Assembly: GCF_000276665.1 (NCBI RefSeq)
Contig: NW_004955423.1
Coordinates: forward strand, 1,957,172-2,021,171
Length of the DNA: 64,000 nucleotides
Reading direction: 5' to 3'
Source of the DNA: Chinchilla lanigera
Taxonomy: Eukaryota; Chordata; Mammalia; Rodentia; Chinchillidae
Below, piece by piece: positions 11,959 to 23,150 of the stretch. A model generated the notes under the pieces. The model was not told the origin of the DNA. It worked only from the letters and a program-made list of their open reading frames with translations, and did not search any database. How positions within the stretch are numbered: the stretch's first letter is position 1; every line of letters starts with the position of its first letter. Made by a program: the position numbers and the translations under genes.

Positions 11959-12195
11959 GGAACGGTCTGGTCTGTTACTGAATGTTACTGAGACCCTCTT
12001 TCTTAAGAAATGAAACATAAGCTCTTCAGGAGCAACCTGGCATCCAAAAAAAAAGAGCAGCTACTTCTGTAGTATGCTATAAACAACATATAAGTCAGGT
12101 AGATGAACCAACTTTCATTCTAGAAATGGTCGTTGCACGGATTTCCAGTACCCAGTGTTCCCCTGCCATCCTCTCTCCTTTGTTAGGCAATTTTT

Positions 12196-12330
12196 AAAGT
12201 TAAACGACGTTAGGGCCGGGGATATAGCTCAGTGGCACAAGCACCTGCCTGGCAAGCGCAAGGTCTTGAGTTCTATTGCCGGTACAAAAAAAAAACACAA
12301 AAAACAAACAAAAATAAAGTTAAACATCAT
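12196..12330 (+). repeat. ID-type SINE with target-site duplication
   Basis: Sense ID at 12211-12315. Flanks AAAGTTAAACGACGT (12196-12210) and AAAGTTAAACATCAT (12316-12330) are a slightly diverged 15-bp duplication. Confidence 0.85.
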
Positions 12331-12424
12331 CAGCAGGAATCCTCTTTTATTATTACTATGCTAAGCAAGTGTTCTACCCGAAGTCTGCATCCCAGCCACA
12401 TGTATATTTTAAAAACTCATTCTT

Positions 12425-12580
12425 GTCAAGCACAGCAGTATGTAACTTTAATCTGAGATATTTAAGAGACTGAGGCAGAAAGATCCAAAGATTTGAGGTC
12501 ATCCATGCTGTCTCAAAACAAAAAGGACTAGGATATAGCTCAGGGGTGAAGCACCCCAGGGTTCTATCCCTAGTACTGTT
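12425..12580 (+). repeat. B1/ID composite SINE, degraded
   Basis: B1-like head (AGCACAGCAGTATGTAACTT) followed by an ID-like tail (GGATATAGCTCAGGGGTGAA). Confidence 0.65.
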
Positions 12581-12659
12581 TTTTTAAAGCCTAATTTTTA
12601 ATTACTGTACTATGTACAGTTTTAAAATTGTGGAATAATATCACCATGTGAAATATTTT

Positions 12660-13386
12660 CTTAGCTGTCACTGTAATAAAATGGTGGAGAAAATAAGCTT
12701 ATAAGGAGGGGAGGCTTACTTTGGGCTCACAGTTTGGGAGCTTCCCGTCCATGATGGCCAGCCCTTGTTGCTTTGTGGTCTACACCAAGGCAGCACAGCA
12801 TGGCAGGAACATACAATGAGGTTAAAATCTTTCAGCTCAGGGTGAAGAAGCAAACAAGAGTGAGCAGAGAGCCACGTTACATGGGTGTCTTGGTTACTTT
12901 TCTCTCATTGCTGGAACAAAATACCTGACTCCCAAAATTTAGGAAGGAAAGGTTTATTTTGCTTACAGTTTGTGGAGGTTTCAGTCCATACTTGGCTGGT
13001 TCCAAGGCAGAGTGGCACATGGAGAGGGCTACCGCTTATGGTGGCAGAACACAGCAGAAAAGCAACAAACACAAAAAAGGGAGGAATGGAGGCAAGCAGC
13101 CACTTCCTCTCCCTTACATATGCAAACTGTCCACCCCAGGGCAGGTGGAGCTCTCACACCCATAATCAATCAAACTCTAAAAGCCTGCCCCATGACTGCA
13201 TGAGGCTTTGGGGGGATACCCAGACACAAACCATAACAATGGGCCTTTCAGGAGCACTCCTGTAATAACCTTAAGGACCTCCCACTGGGTTCCATCTCAT
13301 AAGTTCCACCACCTCCCAGTAGTGCCATCCTAGGGACCAAGATTTTATGAACCTGTGTAAGACACTTAAAATCCAAACTATGACAG
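12660..13386 (-). mobile_element. MaLR-type LTR, antisense, split by a second LTR
   Basis: The complement of the right part reads like the 5' part of a MaLR LTR (CATAGTTTGGATTTTAAGTG, TGGTGGAACTTATGAG, GTGGGAGGTCC). The complement of the left part reads like its 3' end (CCTCCCCTCCTTATAAGC, TTTATTACAGTGACAGC). Positions 12886-13238 are a later insertion. Confidence 0.65.
12881..13243 (-). mobile_element. MaLR-type solo LTR, antisense, nested
   Basis: An antisense LTR (12886-13238) begins TGTCTTGGTTAC and ends CATAACA. It is flanked by a perfect 5-bp duplication ATGGG (12881-12885 and 13239-13243). It is the same family as the sense LTR at 8442-8816, with matching segments in reverse order. 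Its open frames are chance products of LTR sequence. Confidence 0.85.
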
Positions 13387-13956
13387 TGTATAAAACTGAG
13401 ATTTAAGATTCACAAAACTACCACCTGGCTAACTTTACATTCTTTATCTCTGCTTCTGCAGCAGTGTGTGGGCTTTCATTCCACCCAAGACTGGGGAATT
13501 ATATGATTTGACCCTATAAGTGGTTCTTCATTTTCCAGAGGGAGAAGGCCCTGAAATCAGAGCTTTTAAAGCCTCGATGACTCTGAAAACCAGAGGCAAC
13601 TGAGGTTTCTATCCAAATTCAACATTTGAAGAAACATAAAACTAGATAAAAATAAGTCAACCCAATTCATATATGCCTATTACTTAGGAAATATAAGCTT
13701 ATTCAAGGACATGTTAGCAAAATTAGCTTAACTGTTTAATATATTCAATATGAAGAATTTATAATTTAACTGGTGGCCCAACTTCTGGCAGTTTCTAATC
13801 TTTAAGGCTATGTATCTTTCCATTCAGTTCTTGCTTCCAAAAAGAATGTATAATATACCACATTTGGGGAAAATCTATAATAATTTCATACAATATACCT
13901 TATTCAAGAATTTTAGACCACTTCCTAGTTTTATGTTTTATTTGTATAGTGAATGT

Positions 13957-14225
13957 GTGTCTGGGCATGATGGCATACACCTGTAGTCTCAGCTACTTGG
14001 GAGGATGAGGCAGGAAGATGAAAAGTTTGAAACCAAGGGCCAGGGATATAGCACAGTGCCTGCCTGGCAAGCACAAAGTTCTGAGTTTGATTCCTGATAC
14101 TAGAAAAAGACAAGTGTAGGCAACCCAGGGAAACCTAGTCTCAAAAATAATAATAATGACTAAGGATGTAACTGAAAGGTACAGCACTTGCCTAGCATGA
14201 TTAAGGCCCTAGGTTCAATCCCTTA
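13957..14225 (+). repeat. B1/ID composite SINE split by a nested ID
   Basis: A sense B1 (GTCTGGGCATGATGGCATAC) is interrupted at 14037-14108 by a complete ID (GGGCCAGGGATATAGCACAG). It then resumes with CAACCCAGGGAAACC and an older ID-like tail. Confidence 0.75.
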
Positions 14226-15016
14226 AATATGAAAGTTCAGTTTCTGCAACTATGCCAGGATTTGTTTCTCAGAATTGTTAGTATTTTGGTCATTTAAAAA
14301 AAATTACTCTCTAATTCCATTGTAAAATGCTAGTTTTTTTTTTAAGAAACAATATAATGTTGACAGTTTCTCAAACTAGGAACATTTGAAATATGCTCCA
14401 ATAATTTACTGAGGAAAAATGATAAAAGATGAATAGCTAGTGCTTTCAGATTTGTAGAAACTAAAAATTTTTAGCTGTGGTTGGAAGTCTTGAGTGCAGT
14501 AAATCATGTGCTTTTCATGAACCATATCTCACAGATGCAGTTGGACATGAGATAATCAGATTTTCTCTCCCCACAAGGGGGACAGCTGAAAATGTCATAC
14601 CAATAGTACGTGCCATAGACTTTGTGCTGCTTTGCTGCCTGTCTGATTTAAGTTGTTGTGGTCAGTCTGAGGAACCTGTGATATGATAAGATAGCATTCA
14701 TGAGGTCATGTGGTTTGTAAGTACCCAATCTTAACTGAGCAGCCTGTGAACACCTCAGTATGAGGAAGAAAGGGATGCTAAGCTTGTCTTAAAAGCTCTT
14801 TTTGTGACAAAATAGTGTGGGTGTGTGGTGTATGTGTGTATTATATGTTGAAAAATTCTTTTCTTCTCAGGAGTTATACTTTGTGGAAAAAATACTACAA
14901 ATACATTGATCTGTTTTATGTAATACTTTAGTCTGAAGCATAAAAACATTTTAGTGCAGATATTTTTTACTCATTTAAAATGAAACTGTAGGAGGTAATC
15001 ATCAACTACCCCACCC

Positions 15017-15139
15017 CCCGCCTTTTTGATTTTTTGAGACACCATCTTGCTATATAGTTCAGACTTTAACTCAAGATGATCTTCCTGCCTTGGCGTCCTG
15101 AGTTCTGAGACTACAGGTGTATATCACCATGCCTGGCAG
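15017..15139 (-). repeat. B1-like SINE
   Basis: Antisense B1: TTTTTTGAGACACCATC to ACCATGCCTGGC. Confidence 0.8.
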
Positions 15140-15309
15140 TCATCACTTCTGTTGAAAAAAACTGGAGAGTATTTATATTGTTGATGAATATTTTCTATCA
15201 GTTAAAAAGGATTTATTTTCAATGTGGCAATATCTCCTTTGGAAAACATATACACAAAATGGCTGCCTAATTTTATTTTACATATATATGTAAATATATA
15301 TCATATATA

Positions 15310-16196
15310 TCACATAACCACTTTACTGAGATACTCACATGATACAGTCATCCATTTAAAATTTATCTTCGGCTTTCAGTATATTTACAGATCATTGTTA
15401 CAATCAATTCTAAAATATTTTTATCACACCAAAGTGAAATCCTATTTCCATTAGTAATCGTTACCATTAGCGCCAAGCTTCCTTCTCCCAGCACTAGGCA
15501 GCCACTAAACTACTTTCTGTCTCTGTTGATTTCCTTATACTGGCGTTTAGTGAACAAGATACAGTGCTTTGTAGTTGACTTCTTTCCCTGAGCATATTTT
15601 TGAGATTTGTCCATACTGTAGTATTTATGCTTCTTCCTTTTTTATTGCCCCTGGTATTCCAAAATACAGGTATACTGCACTTTATCTGTTCACCAGTTTG
15701 GTTTATTCCCACTTGTCAGCTATCATAAATAATGCTATTACAACCATTTGTGTATAAATTTTTATATAAATATATGCTACCTTTTGGCTGAGTATATACT
15801 TAGTAGTAGAATTGTTAGATCACATGGCAACTCTGTGTTTAGCCAGTTGAGGAATTATCATACTGTTGGCCAAAGCTGTTGTGCCATTTTACATTTCTAC
15901 CAAGTACATATGAGGCTTCTGGATTTCTCCACATCCTTGCTAACATTTGTTGCTGTCTTTTTAGTGCTAGTCAATCTAGTAAGTATGAATTGATATCTTA
16001 TTGTAATTTTGATATACATTCCTCTGCCTAGTGAGCATCTTTTCATATGCTTCTTGGCCATTTATGTCTACTTTAGGGAAATGTCTGTTCAGAATTGGCT
16101 TGTCTTTTTATAATTGAGCTATTAACTATTTTTTGTATATTCTAAATACATTTGCCTTGTCAGATACAGGATTTCTGATTTTTAAAGATCCTTCTT
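15310..16196 (-). mobile_element. Old L1 3'-end fragment, antisense
   Basis: The complement matches the general L1 3' region (TTCACCAGTTTGG, TAATGCTATTACAACCATTT, CATATGCTTCTTGGCCATTT, TTTGCCTTGTCAGAT). Heavily decayed, no coding capacity. Confidence 0.7.
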
Positions 16197-16391
16197 TAGT
16201 GTACTTCTTCTTTTTTTTTTTTTTTTTTTTTGTCTTTTTGAGACAGGGTTTCACTGTACAGTTCAGGCTGACCTTAAACTCACTTTGTAGCCCAGGCTGG
16301 CCTCGGAACTCACAGCAGTCTTCCTGCCTCAGCCTCCTGAGTGCTGCGGTTACAGGCATGCGCCACCACACCTGGCCCATTTTAGTGTACT
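16197..16391 (-). repeat. B1-like SINE with target-site duplication
   Basis: Antisense B1 with a long T tail (16210-16230) ending CACCACACCTGGCCC. Flanked by TTTAGTGTACTT on both sides. Confidence 0.88.
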
Positions 16392-16471
16392 TTTAAACTA
16401 GAGCAATTCTTTTGTTTTTTGAAAAGAAAACAATTTCACAGTAAAATAGTAAGAGAACAATAGTTAATAGA

Positions 16472-16535
16472 CTGAGTAACTACTTTGAAAATAATGATAG
16501 ACAGTCTGTTAACTATTTTCAAAGTAGTTACTCAG
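16472..16535. repeat. 22-bp perfect inverted repeat, 20-nt loop
   Basis: Positions 16472-16493 (CTGAGTAACTACTTTGAAAA...) are exactly complementary to 16514-16535. The arms lie outside any element I recognise. Confidence 0.85.
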
Positions 16536-17568
16536 AGTTCAAGACAGACAAAGATTTTCTGTTACAAAGAAAATATGGATAATAGCACAAAACTTTCTTT
16601 TCAATGAACTAAGAAAAACTAGCATAAAGGAAACAAATTAGCATATGCTGTATATTAAAATTTTTTAAAACAGAATTGATAATTTGAGGAATTATTTGAA
16701 CTTCTCCCCACTTCCTGTTTATCTGTCTTCTATTTAGTGTCTGTGAAAGTTTCTCATATAAGAGAAACCATGTCATATAAGCTTGTATGACTTATTTCAC
16801 TTAACATTATGTTTTCAAATTGAATCTATTTACCTACAAATGCCTAAGTGTATCTTTCTTTATGGCAGTATATACTCTATTGTGTATAAATACCAAATTT
16901 TCCTTACCCATTCATCTTTTGATGGGCATATATGCTGTTTCTAAGATTTCTAAGATAAATTGTGCTACTGTAAACGTAGGTGTGCATACATCCCTATAAT
17001 ACGATTTTAACTCTTTTAGGCAAATAAATAGAAGGGGATAGCTTGGTTAAAGAAATTTCTGTTTTTATATTTTTATATTTTTATATTTTTTATATTTTAT
17101 ATTTTTATATTTTTATATTTTGTGGACTGTCCACACTGATTTCCATAACAGTTATATTAGTTTATATCCCCACCAACAATGTAAAAGAGTTCCTTTTTCC
17201 CCACGTCCTCAGCAGTGTTTATTATTATTAAATTTTTGATAATAGCCATTCTTTCTGAAGTAAGATAGTATCTCAATATATGTAGTTTTAATTTGCATTT
17301 CTGTAATGGCCACTGATGTTGAACATTTTTTCATGTGTTTATTGGCCATTTGTACTTCTGAGAAGTGTCTGTTTTAGTTGCAGTTTTTGATTGGGTCTTT
17401 TATTTGGGGGAGTCCGTTTTTTTGAGTTCTTTATGTACTCTAGATGTATTCCCGAGGAATAGCTGGTAGAATATTTTTTCCCATTCTGTAGGTACTCTCC
17501 TCACTGTGTTGGCTGTTTCCTTTGCTGTGTAGAAGTGTTTTAATTTGGTATGATCCTATTTGTTGATT

Positions 17569-17717
17569 CTCAGTATTATTTCTTTTTTTTGTTTTGTTTT
17601 GTTTTTTTGTTTTTTTGTTTTTCTCCGGTACTGGGAACCGAACTCACGACCTTGCGCTTGTCAGGCAGGCGCTTTTGCTGCTGAGCTAAATCCCCAGCCC
17701 CCTCAGTATTATTTCTT
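17569..17717 (-). repeat. Young ID-type SINE inside L1
   Basis: Antisense ID at 17585-17701 with perfect 16-bp duplication CTCAGTATTATTTCTT (17569-17584 and 17702-17717). Confidence 0.92.
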
Positions 17718-17755
17718 GTGCCATTGTATTACTGTTCAAAAAGTTCTTGCATAGA

Positions 17756-17895
17756 CCAGGCATGATGGTTCATGCCTGTAACCCCAGCACTCAGGAGGCT
17801 GAGGCATGAGGAGTGTGAGTTTGAGGCCAGCCTGGGCTACATAGTAGTTGAAGGCCAGCCTGAATTACATAGTGAGAGAGAAAGAGAGAAAAGTT
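17756..17895 (+). repeat. B1-like SINE inside L1
   Basis: Sense B1 with GGCATGATGGTTCATGCCTG and two arms (GAGGCCAGCCTGGGC, GAAGGCCAGCCTG), ending in an AGAGAGAA-rich tail. Confidence 0.85.
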
Positions 17896-17974
17896 TTTAC
17901 CAAAAGAGAAAAAAGTTTTTACGTACTCCTGTCTTCAATGTACCTATTTTATCTTCCAGCAGATGAAATGTTCT

Positions 17975-18113
17975 GGTTTGTTTTTTGTTTTTGAGATAGG
18001 ACTGGCATTAAAATTACTGTGTAGCCCAGGCTGGCCTCAATTTATAATGATCCTCCTGCCTCAAGTCTCCTGAATTCTGGGATTATAGGCATGTACTACC
18101 ACACCCAGCCAGT
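17975..18113 (-). repeat. B1-like SINE inside L1
   Basis: Antisense B1: TTTTTGAGATAGGAC to CACACCCAGCC. Confidence 0.85.
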
Positions 18114-18533
18114 GTTTCTGTTTTAATTTAGATCTTTGTTCCATTTTTATTTTCATATAGTACATGGTGAGGTGTATGGGTCTGGCCTCAATCTTCTGAA
18201 TGTATATATCCCACTTTCCCAGCACCATTTATTAAAGAGACTGTCTTTCCTACAGTGTACATTTTTGGCACCTTTGTGAAAAATCAAATAGTATATGTTC
18301 CCGGGTTTCTTATATTCTGTTTCTTATATTTTGTTCCATTGATCCACATGCCTGTTTTTGTGCCATGCTATTTTAATCACCACAGCTTTGTAGTATAATT
18401 TGTAGTATAATTTCAACTCTGGGATTATGATGCCACCTGCTTTGTTTTTGTTACCCAGGATTGCTTTTGCTATTCTGGGTCTTTTCTGGTTTCATATGAA
18501 TTTCAGGATTGCTTTCTCTAGATTTGTGAGACA

Positions 18534-18656
18534 TGCCATTGGTATTACACTTTTGTTTGTTTGTTTTCTGGTACCGGGAATTGAACTCACGACCTTGTGC
18601 TTGCCAGGCAAGCACCGTGCCGCTGAGCTAAATTCCCAGCCCCTGCCATTGGTATT
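18534..18656 (-). repeat. ID-type SINE inside L1
   Basis: Antisense ID at 18547-18643 with perfect 13-bp duplication TGCCATTGGTATT. Confidence 0.9.
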
Positions 18657-19024
18657 TTGATTGGCATTGGATTAAATCTGTATATCAATTTTGGACGTAT
18701 AGCTATTTTAATTGCATTGGTTCTACCTGTCTGGGAACATGATATATCTTTTCTATTTTCTGATGTCCTCCTTGATTTCCTTTTTCAGAGTGATATAATT
18801 TTCATTATAGAGGTCTTCTGCTTTCTTGGTTAGGTTAATTCCTACATACTTAAATTTTTTTGATGCTATTATAAATGGTATTGTTTTGCTAATTTAATTT
18901 TCAGTGAGTTCATTATTAGTGTATAGTAATGCTGTTGATTTCTGTGTATTTATTTTGTATCCTGCTACATTGCTGAATTTGGGTATTAATTCTAGGAGTC
19001 TTTTGGTGAAAATTTTTGCATTTT

Positions 19025-19156
19025 GTAAGTAAAGGATTGGGGCTGGGAATATAGCTCAGTGGCGTAAGTGCCTGCCTGGCAAGCGTAAGGTTGTGAGTTC
19101 GATCCCTGGTACCGCAAAAAAAAAAAAAAAAAAAAAAAGATGTTGTAAGTAAAGGA
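19025..19156 (+). repeat. ID-type SINE inside L1
   Basis: Sense ID (19038-19138) with a long A tail. Flanks GTAAGTAAAGGA recur on both sides. Confidence 0.88.
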
Positions 19157-19429
19157 GCTTGTCATCTATGAATAATGCAGATGACATGATACTTTGACTG
19201 ATATATTGACTTCATCCTTTCCTTTACATATCTTTTTTATTTCTTTTTCTTGCCTGATTTCTTTGGGTAATGTTTTGAGGACTGTGTTGAACAAGAGTAG
19301 TGATAATGGGCATCCTTGTCTTGTTCCTGAGGGCAAGCATTCTGTTTTTTTCCCATTTAATATGATGCTGGCAGTGGGTTTGTCATAAATGGCTTTTATC
19401 AGATTGAGATAAGATCTTCTATGCCTATT

Positions 19430-19558
19430 TTCTTAATGATTTTTTGGGGGGTGCGGGGCGGTGGGTTCCAGTACCGGGAATCAAACTCATGACCTCGAGC
19501 TTGCCAGGCAGGCACTGTGCTGCTGAGCTAAATCCCCAGGCCCTTCTTCATGATTTTT
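19430..19558 (-). repeat. ID-type SINE inside L1
   Basis: Antisense ID (about 19442-19543) with flanks TTCTTAATGATTTT and TTCTTCATGATTTT. Confidence 0.85.
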
Positions 19559-20094
19559 ATCATGAATGGATGTTGGATTTATCAAACCCTTTATTGTGTC
19601 TATTGAGAAGATCATGTGTTGTGTGTTTTTGTGTTTTTTTTTTTTTTTGCCTTTGCTTTTGTATATGTAATGAATTTATTTATTCATTTGGGTATGTTGA
19701 ATGATCCTTGCACCCCTGGGATGAAGCCTACTTGGTCATGGTATATGATTTTTTTGATGATTTGTTGCATTCTGTTTGCCAGTATCTTGTTTAGGATTTT
19801 CGTAACTGTGTTCATTAGAGAGATTGTCTTACAGTTTTCTTCTTCGGTTGGATCCTTGTCTGGTTTAGGGATCAAGATAATGTTAGCTTCTGAGAATGAC
19901 TTTGGAATCCTTCTCTCTCAATTTCATTAAAGAGCTCAAGGAGTATTGGCATTAGGTCTTCCCTGAAGTTCTTGTAGGATTTGATTGTGAATCCATCAGG
20001 TCCTGGAGTTTTCTTCGTAGTTTCATTATTTTTGTTTTTGTTGTGGTGGTGGTTGTTTAATGCTTAACTTTCATTGCCGGTTATTGGATTCTTC

Positions 20095-20803
20095 AAGATT
20101 TTTAAGTCTTAAACATCATATCACAGTGATATATGTGCACCTATGTTCATAGCAGCACAATTTGTAATTGCTAAAATGTGGAAGCAACCCAAATGTCCAT
20201 CCACCGAGGATTGGATAAGAAAATTATGGTACTTTTATATAATGGAATATTACTCAGCTGTAAAGAAAGATAAACTCGAGGCCTTTATATTTAAATGGTC
20301 ACAACTAGAGACCATACTCATAAGTGAAATAAATCAAACATACATGTGCAAGCACCGCATTGTGTCACTAGTGTAAAACTTGAAAGAGTTAATTTAAACT
20401 CGGAGGTATGATAGACACTGTGAAATGATAGGAAACCACCGAAGAGTAAAGGGCTTCTGGGATGTGGGAAAAGAGAAGGGAAAGAAGGAGAAATTTTGTA
20501 TGTATGTATATACAGGATAGTTAACATGGTTGTTCTTCTGTCTTGTATTTCTATGCTGAAAGAAACTGTCAATGAGTCTTTGGTTGACCAGTATTGCATG
20601 TCTATATCTGTTTTCATGAGAAGCCACTTTGAAGATATCAATATGTAATACAACCACCATTGTTAATTCCCTACCACTTTGTTTGTAACTCTGTATTGTC
20701 TGTATTGTGCTTGTGATATGTTGTAAAATGTTGTATGTCTGTTAATGTTTCCCTCCTTTTATCCTTAAAATAAAAAAAAAAAAAAAAAAGATTTTTAAGT
20801 CTT
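20095..20803 (+). mobile_element. 5'-truncated sense L1 nested in the antisense L1
   Basis: The L1 3' end at 20111-20787 includes CATAGCAGCACAATTTGTAA and AATATTACTCAGC and ends in AAAATAAA plus a long A tail. It is flanked by a perfect 16-bp duplication AAGATTTTTAAGTCTT (20095-20110 and 20788-20803). The host L1 text continues without loss across the site. Confidence 0.93.
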
Positions 20804-21562
20804 CTTGGTTCAATTTTGGTAATTCATATTTATCTAAGAATCTCCATTTTGAGTTCTCAAATTTTGGCGTATTTGTGAAGTAATAATTTCTGGATTTTGG
20901 CAGTGTGTATGGTAGTGATTTCACCTTTTTCAGTTCTAATTGCATTGATTTGTGTCTTACCTTTCCTTTTATTGGTGAAATTGGCCAATGGTTTGCCTAT
21001 TTTGTTTATTCTTTCAAAGAACCAATTTCAATTCATTGATTCTTTTTATTTTTTCAGTCTCCATTTCACTGATTTCTGCTCTGATCTTTACAGTTTCTTG
21101 TACAAGTCTGGATTTGGATTGTTCTTGTTTTTGTAGGACCATGAGATGCATCATTAGATTATTTATTTGGGATCATTGTGTTTTTCTGATGTGTCATTCA
21201 GAACTATAAACTTCTGTCATAGGACCGCTTTCATTGTGTCCTATAAGTTCGGGCGTATTGTGCTGGCGTTATTATTTAACTCTAGGAACTGCCTTATTTC
21301 TTCCTTAATATACTTCAAGAGTGTGTTGTTTAACTTCCATATATATGCATAATTTCTCTGGTTTCTTTTCATCTTAATTTATAGTTTCATTGCACTGTGA
21401 TCTGATAATGTGCATGGTAAAATTGATTTTTTTTTTTTTTGCATTTACTTAGGCATGTTTCATTAGCTGCTATGTAATCTATTTTGGAGAGAGTACTATG
21501 TGCTGTCAAATGTTGTTGGGTGTAATACTGTGTATCTGGTTTCTTTGTTAGTTGGTTTTGGT

Positions 21563-21715
21563 TTTTGATTTTTTTGAGACAAGGTCTCGCTGTGCAGTTC
21601 AGGCAGGCCTTGAAGTCACTATGTAGCCCAGGCTGGCCTCAAACTCATGGTGATCCTCCTGCTTTAGCCTCCCAAGTGCTGGGATTATAGAGGTACGCCA
21701 CCACACTTGGCAAGT
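21563..21715 (-). repeat. B1-like SINE inside L1
   Basis: Antisense B1: TTTTTTTGAGACAAGGTC to CACCACACTTGGC. Confidence 0.87.
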
Positions 21716-22350
21716 CCATTTGTTAAAAAGTTAGGCTCCATTTGAATATTTCTTGTTGAATTTTTTCTTTAGTTGCTATATTTGTGATAGTAGGATATTG
21801 AGATCCTTCATTATAATTGTATTGATGTTTATCTGCTCTTTTATTTCTATTACGGTTCATTTTATGAAGTTGGGTGCACCATGGTTTGGTGTGAATATAT
21901 CTATGTGTTACCTCTACCAGTTGAATAGTTCTATTAACCAATATGTAATGACCTTCTCTGCATCTTTTGATCAGCTTTGGCTTGAAGTCCACATCTGAAA
22001 ACAAGATAGCTACTTCTGTTTGTTTTCAGGTTCCCATTGGATAGAATATTGTTTTCCATCCTTGATTTTTTTTTTTTTTTAAGTCTGAATTTCTTTTTGT
22101 GTTAAATGTGTTTCTTGTGTGCATCATACTGCTGGATTTTTTTGTTTCTTGATCTATTCTGCTAATCTGTGTCTTTTGAGTGATGAATTAAATCCATTTA
22201 CCGTGGTAGTTATCATTGATAGATACTGACTTATTCCTGTCATTGTATTATTTTCCTGTTGCTGTTTTGCTTTCTTTCCTTTCTACTGAATTGCTAGCCC
22301 TACCTGATACATTCATGTTATTGGACCTTTTAGCATTAACGTCATTATCT

Positions 22351-22502
22351 CCTAGGATATCCTTCAGGGGCTGGGGATTTAGCTCAGCGGCAAAAGCGCC
22401 TGCCTGGCAAGCGCAAGGTCATGAGCTCGGTTCCCGGTACCGGAGAAAAACCAAAAAAAAAACCAAAAAACAAGAAAAACAAAAACCTAGGATATCCTTC
22501 AG
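22351..22502 (+). repeat. Young ID-type SINE inside L1
   Basis: Sense ID at 22368-22485 with CGGAGAAAAACC tail. Perfect 17-bp duplication CCTAGGATATCCTTCAG on both sides. Confidence 0.93.
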
Positions 22503-22740
22503 ATTTTTTTGAAATGTTCATTTGGTGGTCATGAATGTCTTCAGTTCTAGTTTTGCAGCATAAGATTCTTCATAGTTTAGCCCTGGTTTTCATTCAAGTT
22601 TATCTGTCGCCTCTCAATTTGAGACTTACGTATAGGCACACCAAACCACTTGTATTTTCCCTAAAACATTTTCGGATCTTTAGACCTTTCACCATTCTAC
22701 CTGTTCCCAAATTTCCCCTCTTTATACTTGCTCATACTTT

Positions 22741-22895
22741 TTTTTGTTTTGTTTTGTTTTGTTTTTTGAGACAGGGTCTTGTTATGTAGTTCAGGCTGGC
22801 CTTGAACTCACTGTGAAGCCCAGGCTGGCCTCCAATTTGCAGCAGTCCTCCTGTCTCTGCCTGGGATTACAGATGTGTACTACCACGCCCAGCTA
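22741..22895 (-). repeat. B1-like SINE
   Basis: Antisense B1 with (GTTTT)n start, TTTTGAGACAGGGTC, and ending CACGCCCAGC. Confidence 0.87.
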
Positions 22896-22899
22896 GCTC

Positions 22900-23150
22900 A
22901 TTCTTTAAGACCCAGATAAGTGTCATCATCTTATCCCTTCCCTAAGTATTCTTTGTTCTGGCCAGTGCATTGCTTCTGTTTTGGGCTAACTTGGAATCAG
23001 TTATTTATTTCTTTGCTCTCTCTACTTCCAGGCTTTTTTAACTCTCTGAAGCAGGAGCCTTGTCACTATTTGTCTTTGCCTTTCCAGCACATGATCCAAT
23101 ACTTGTCACCTAAGAACTCAGTGTATATTTGGTTAAGTGATTGTATGGAC
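22900..23150 (+). repeat. L2-like fragment
   Basis: Text such as GAAGCAGGAGCCTTGTCACT, CCTTTCCAGCACATGATCC and TGTATATTTGGTTAAGTGA resembles the L2 3' end. Weak match. Confidence 0.45.

Larger units (their letters stand above)
16690..22580 (-). mobile_element. Long antisense L1, 5'-truncated, with many nested insertions
   Basis: The complement follows the order of L1 ORF2 from the 3' end inwards. It includes the stretch before 'CCCAGCACCATTTATTAAAG', the reverse-transcriptase region near 19684-19875 (minus-strand peptide with [10 protein letters not shown] and HDQVGFIPG), and the region near 21.7-22.3 kb. Interrupting insertions are at 17569-17717, 17756-17895, 17975-18113, 18534-18656, 19038-19138, 19442-19543, 20095-20803, 21563-21715 and 22351-22502. 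Several frames are broken, so it is inactive. Confidence 0.85.

Noticed and set aside
12885..13265. 126-codon plus-strand open frame
   Set aside because: It lies almost wholly within an antisense MaLR-type LTR; two other frames overlap it. A chance product of LTR sequence.
19684..19875. Reverse-transcriptase-like frame as a possible gene
   Set aside because: A remnant of L1 ORF2 in a heavily interrupted antisense L1; no intact element.
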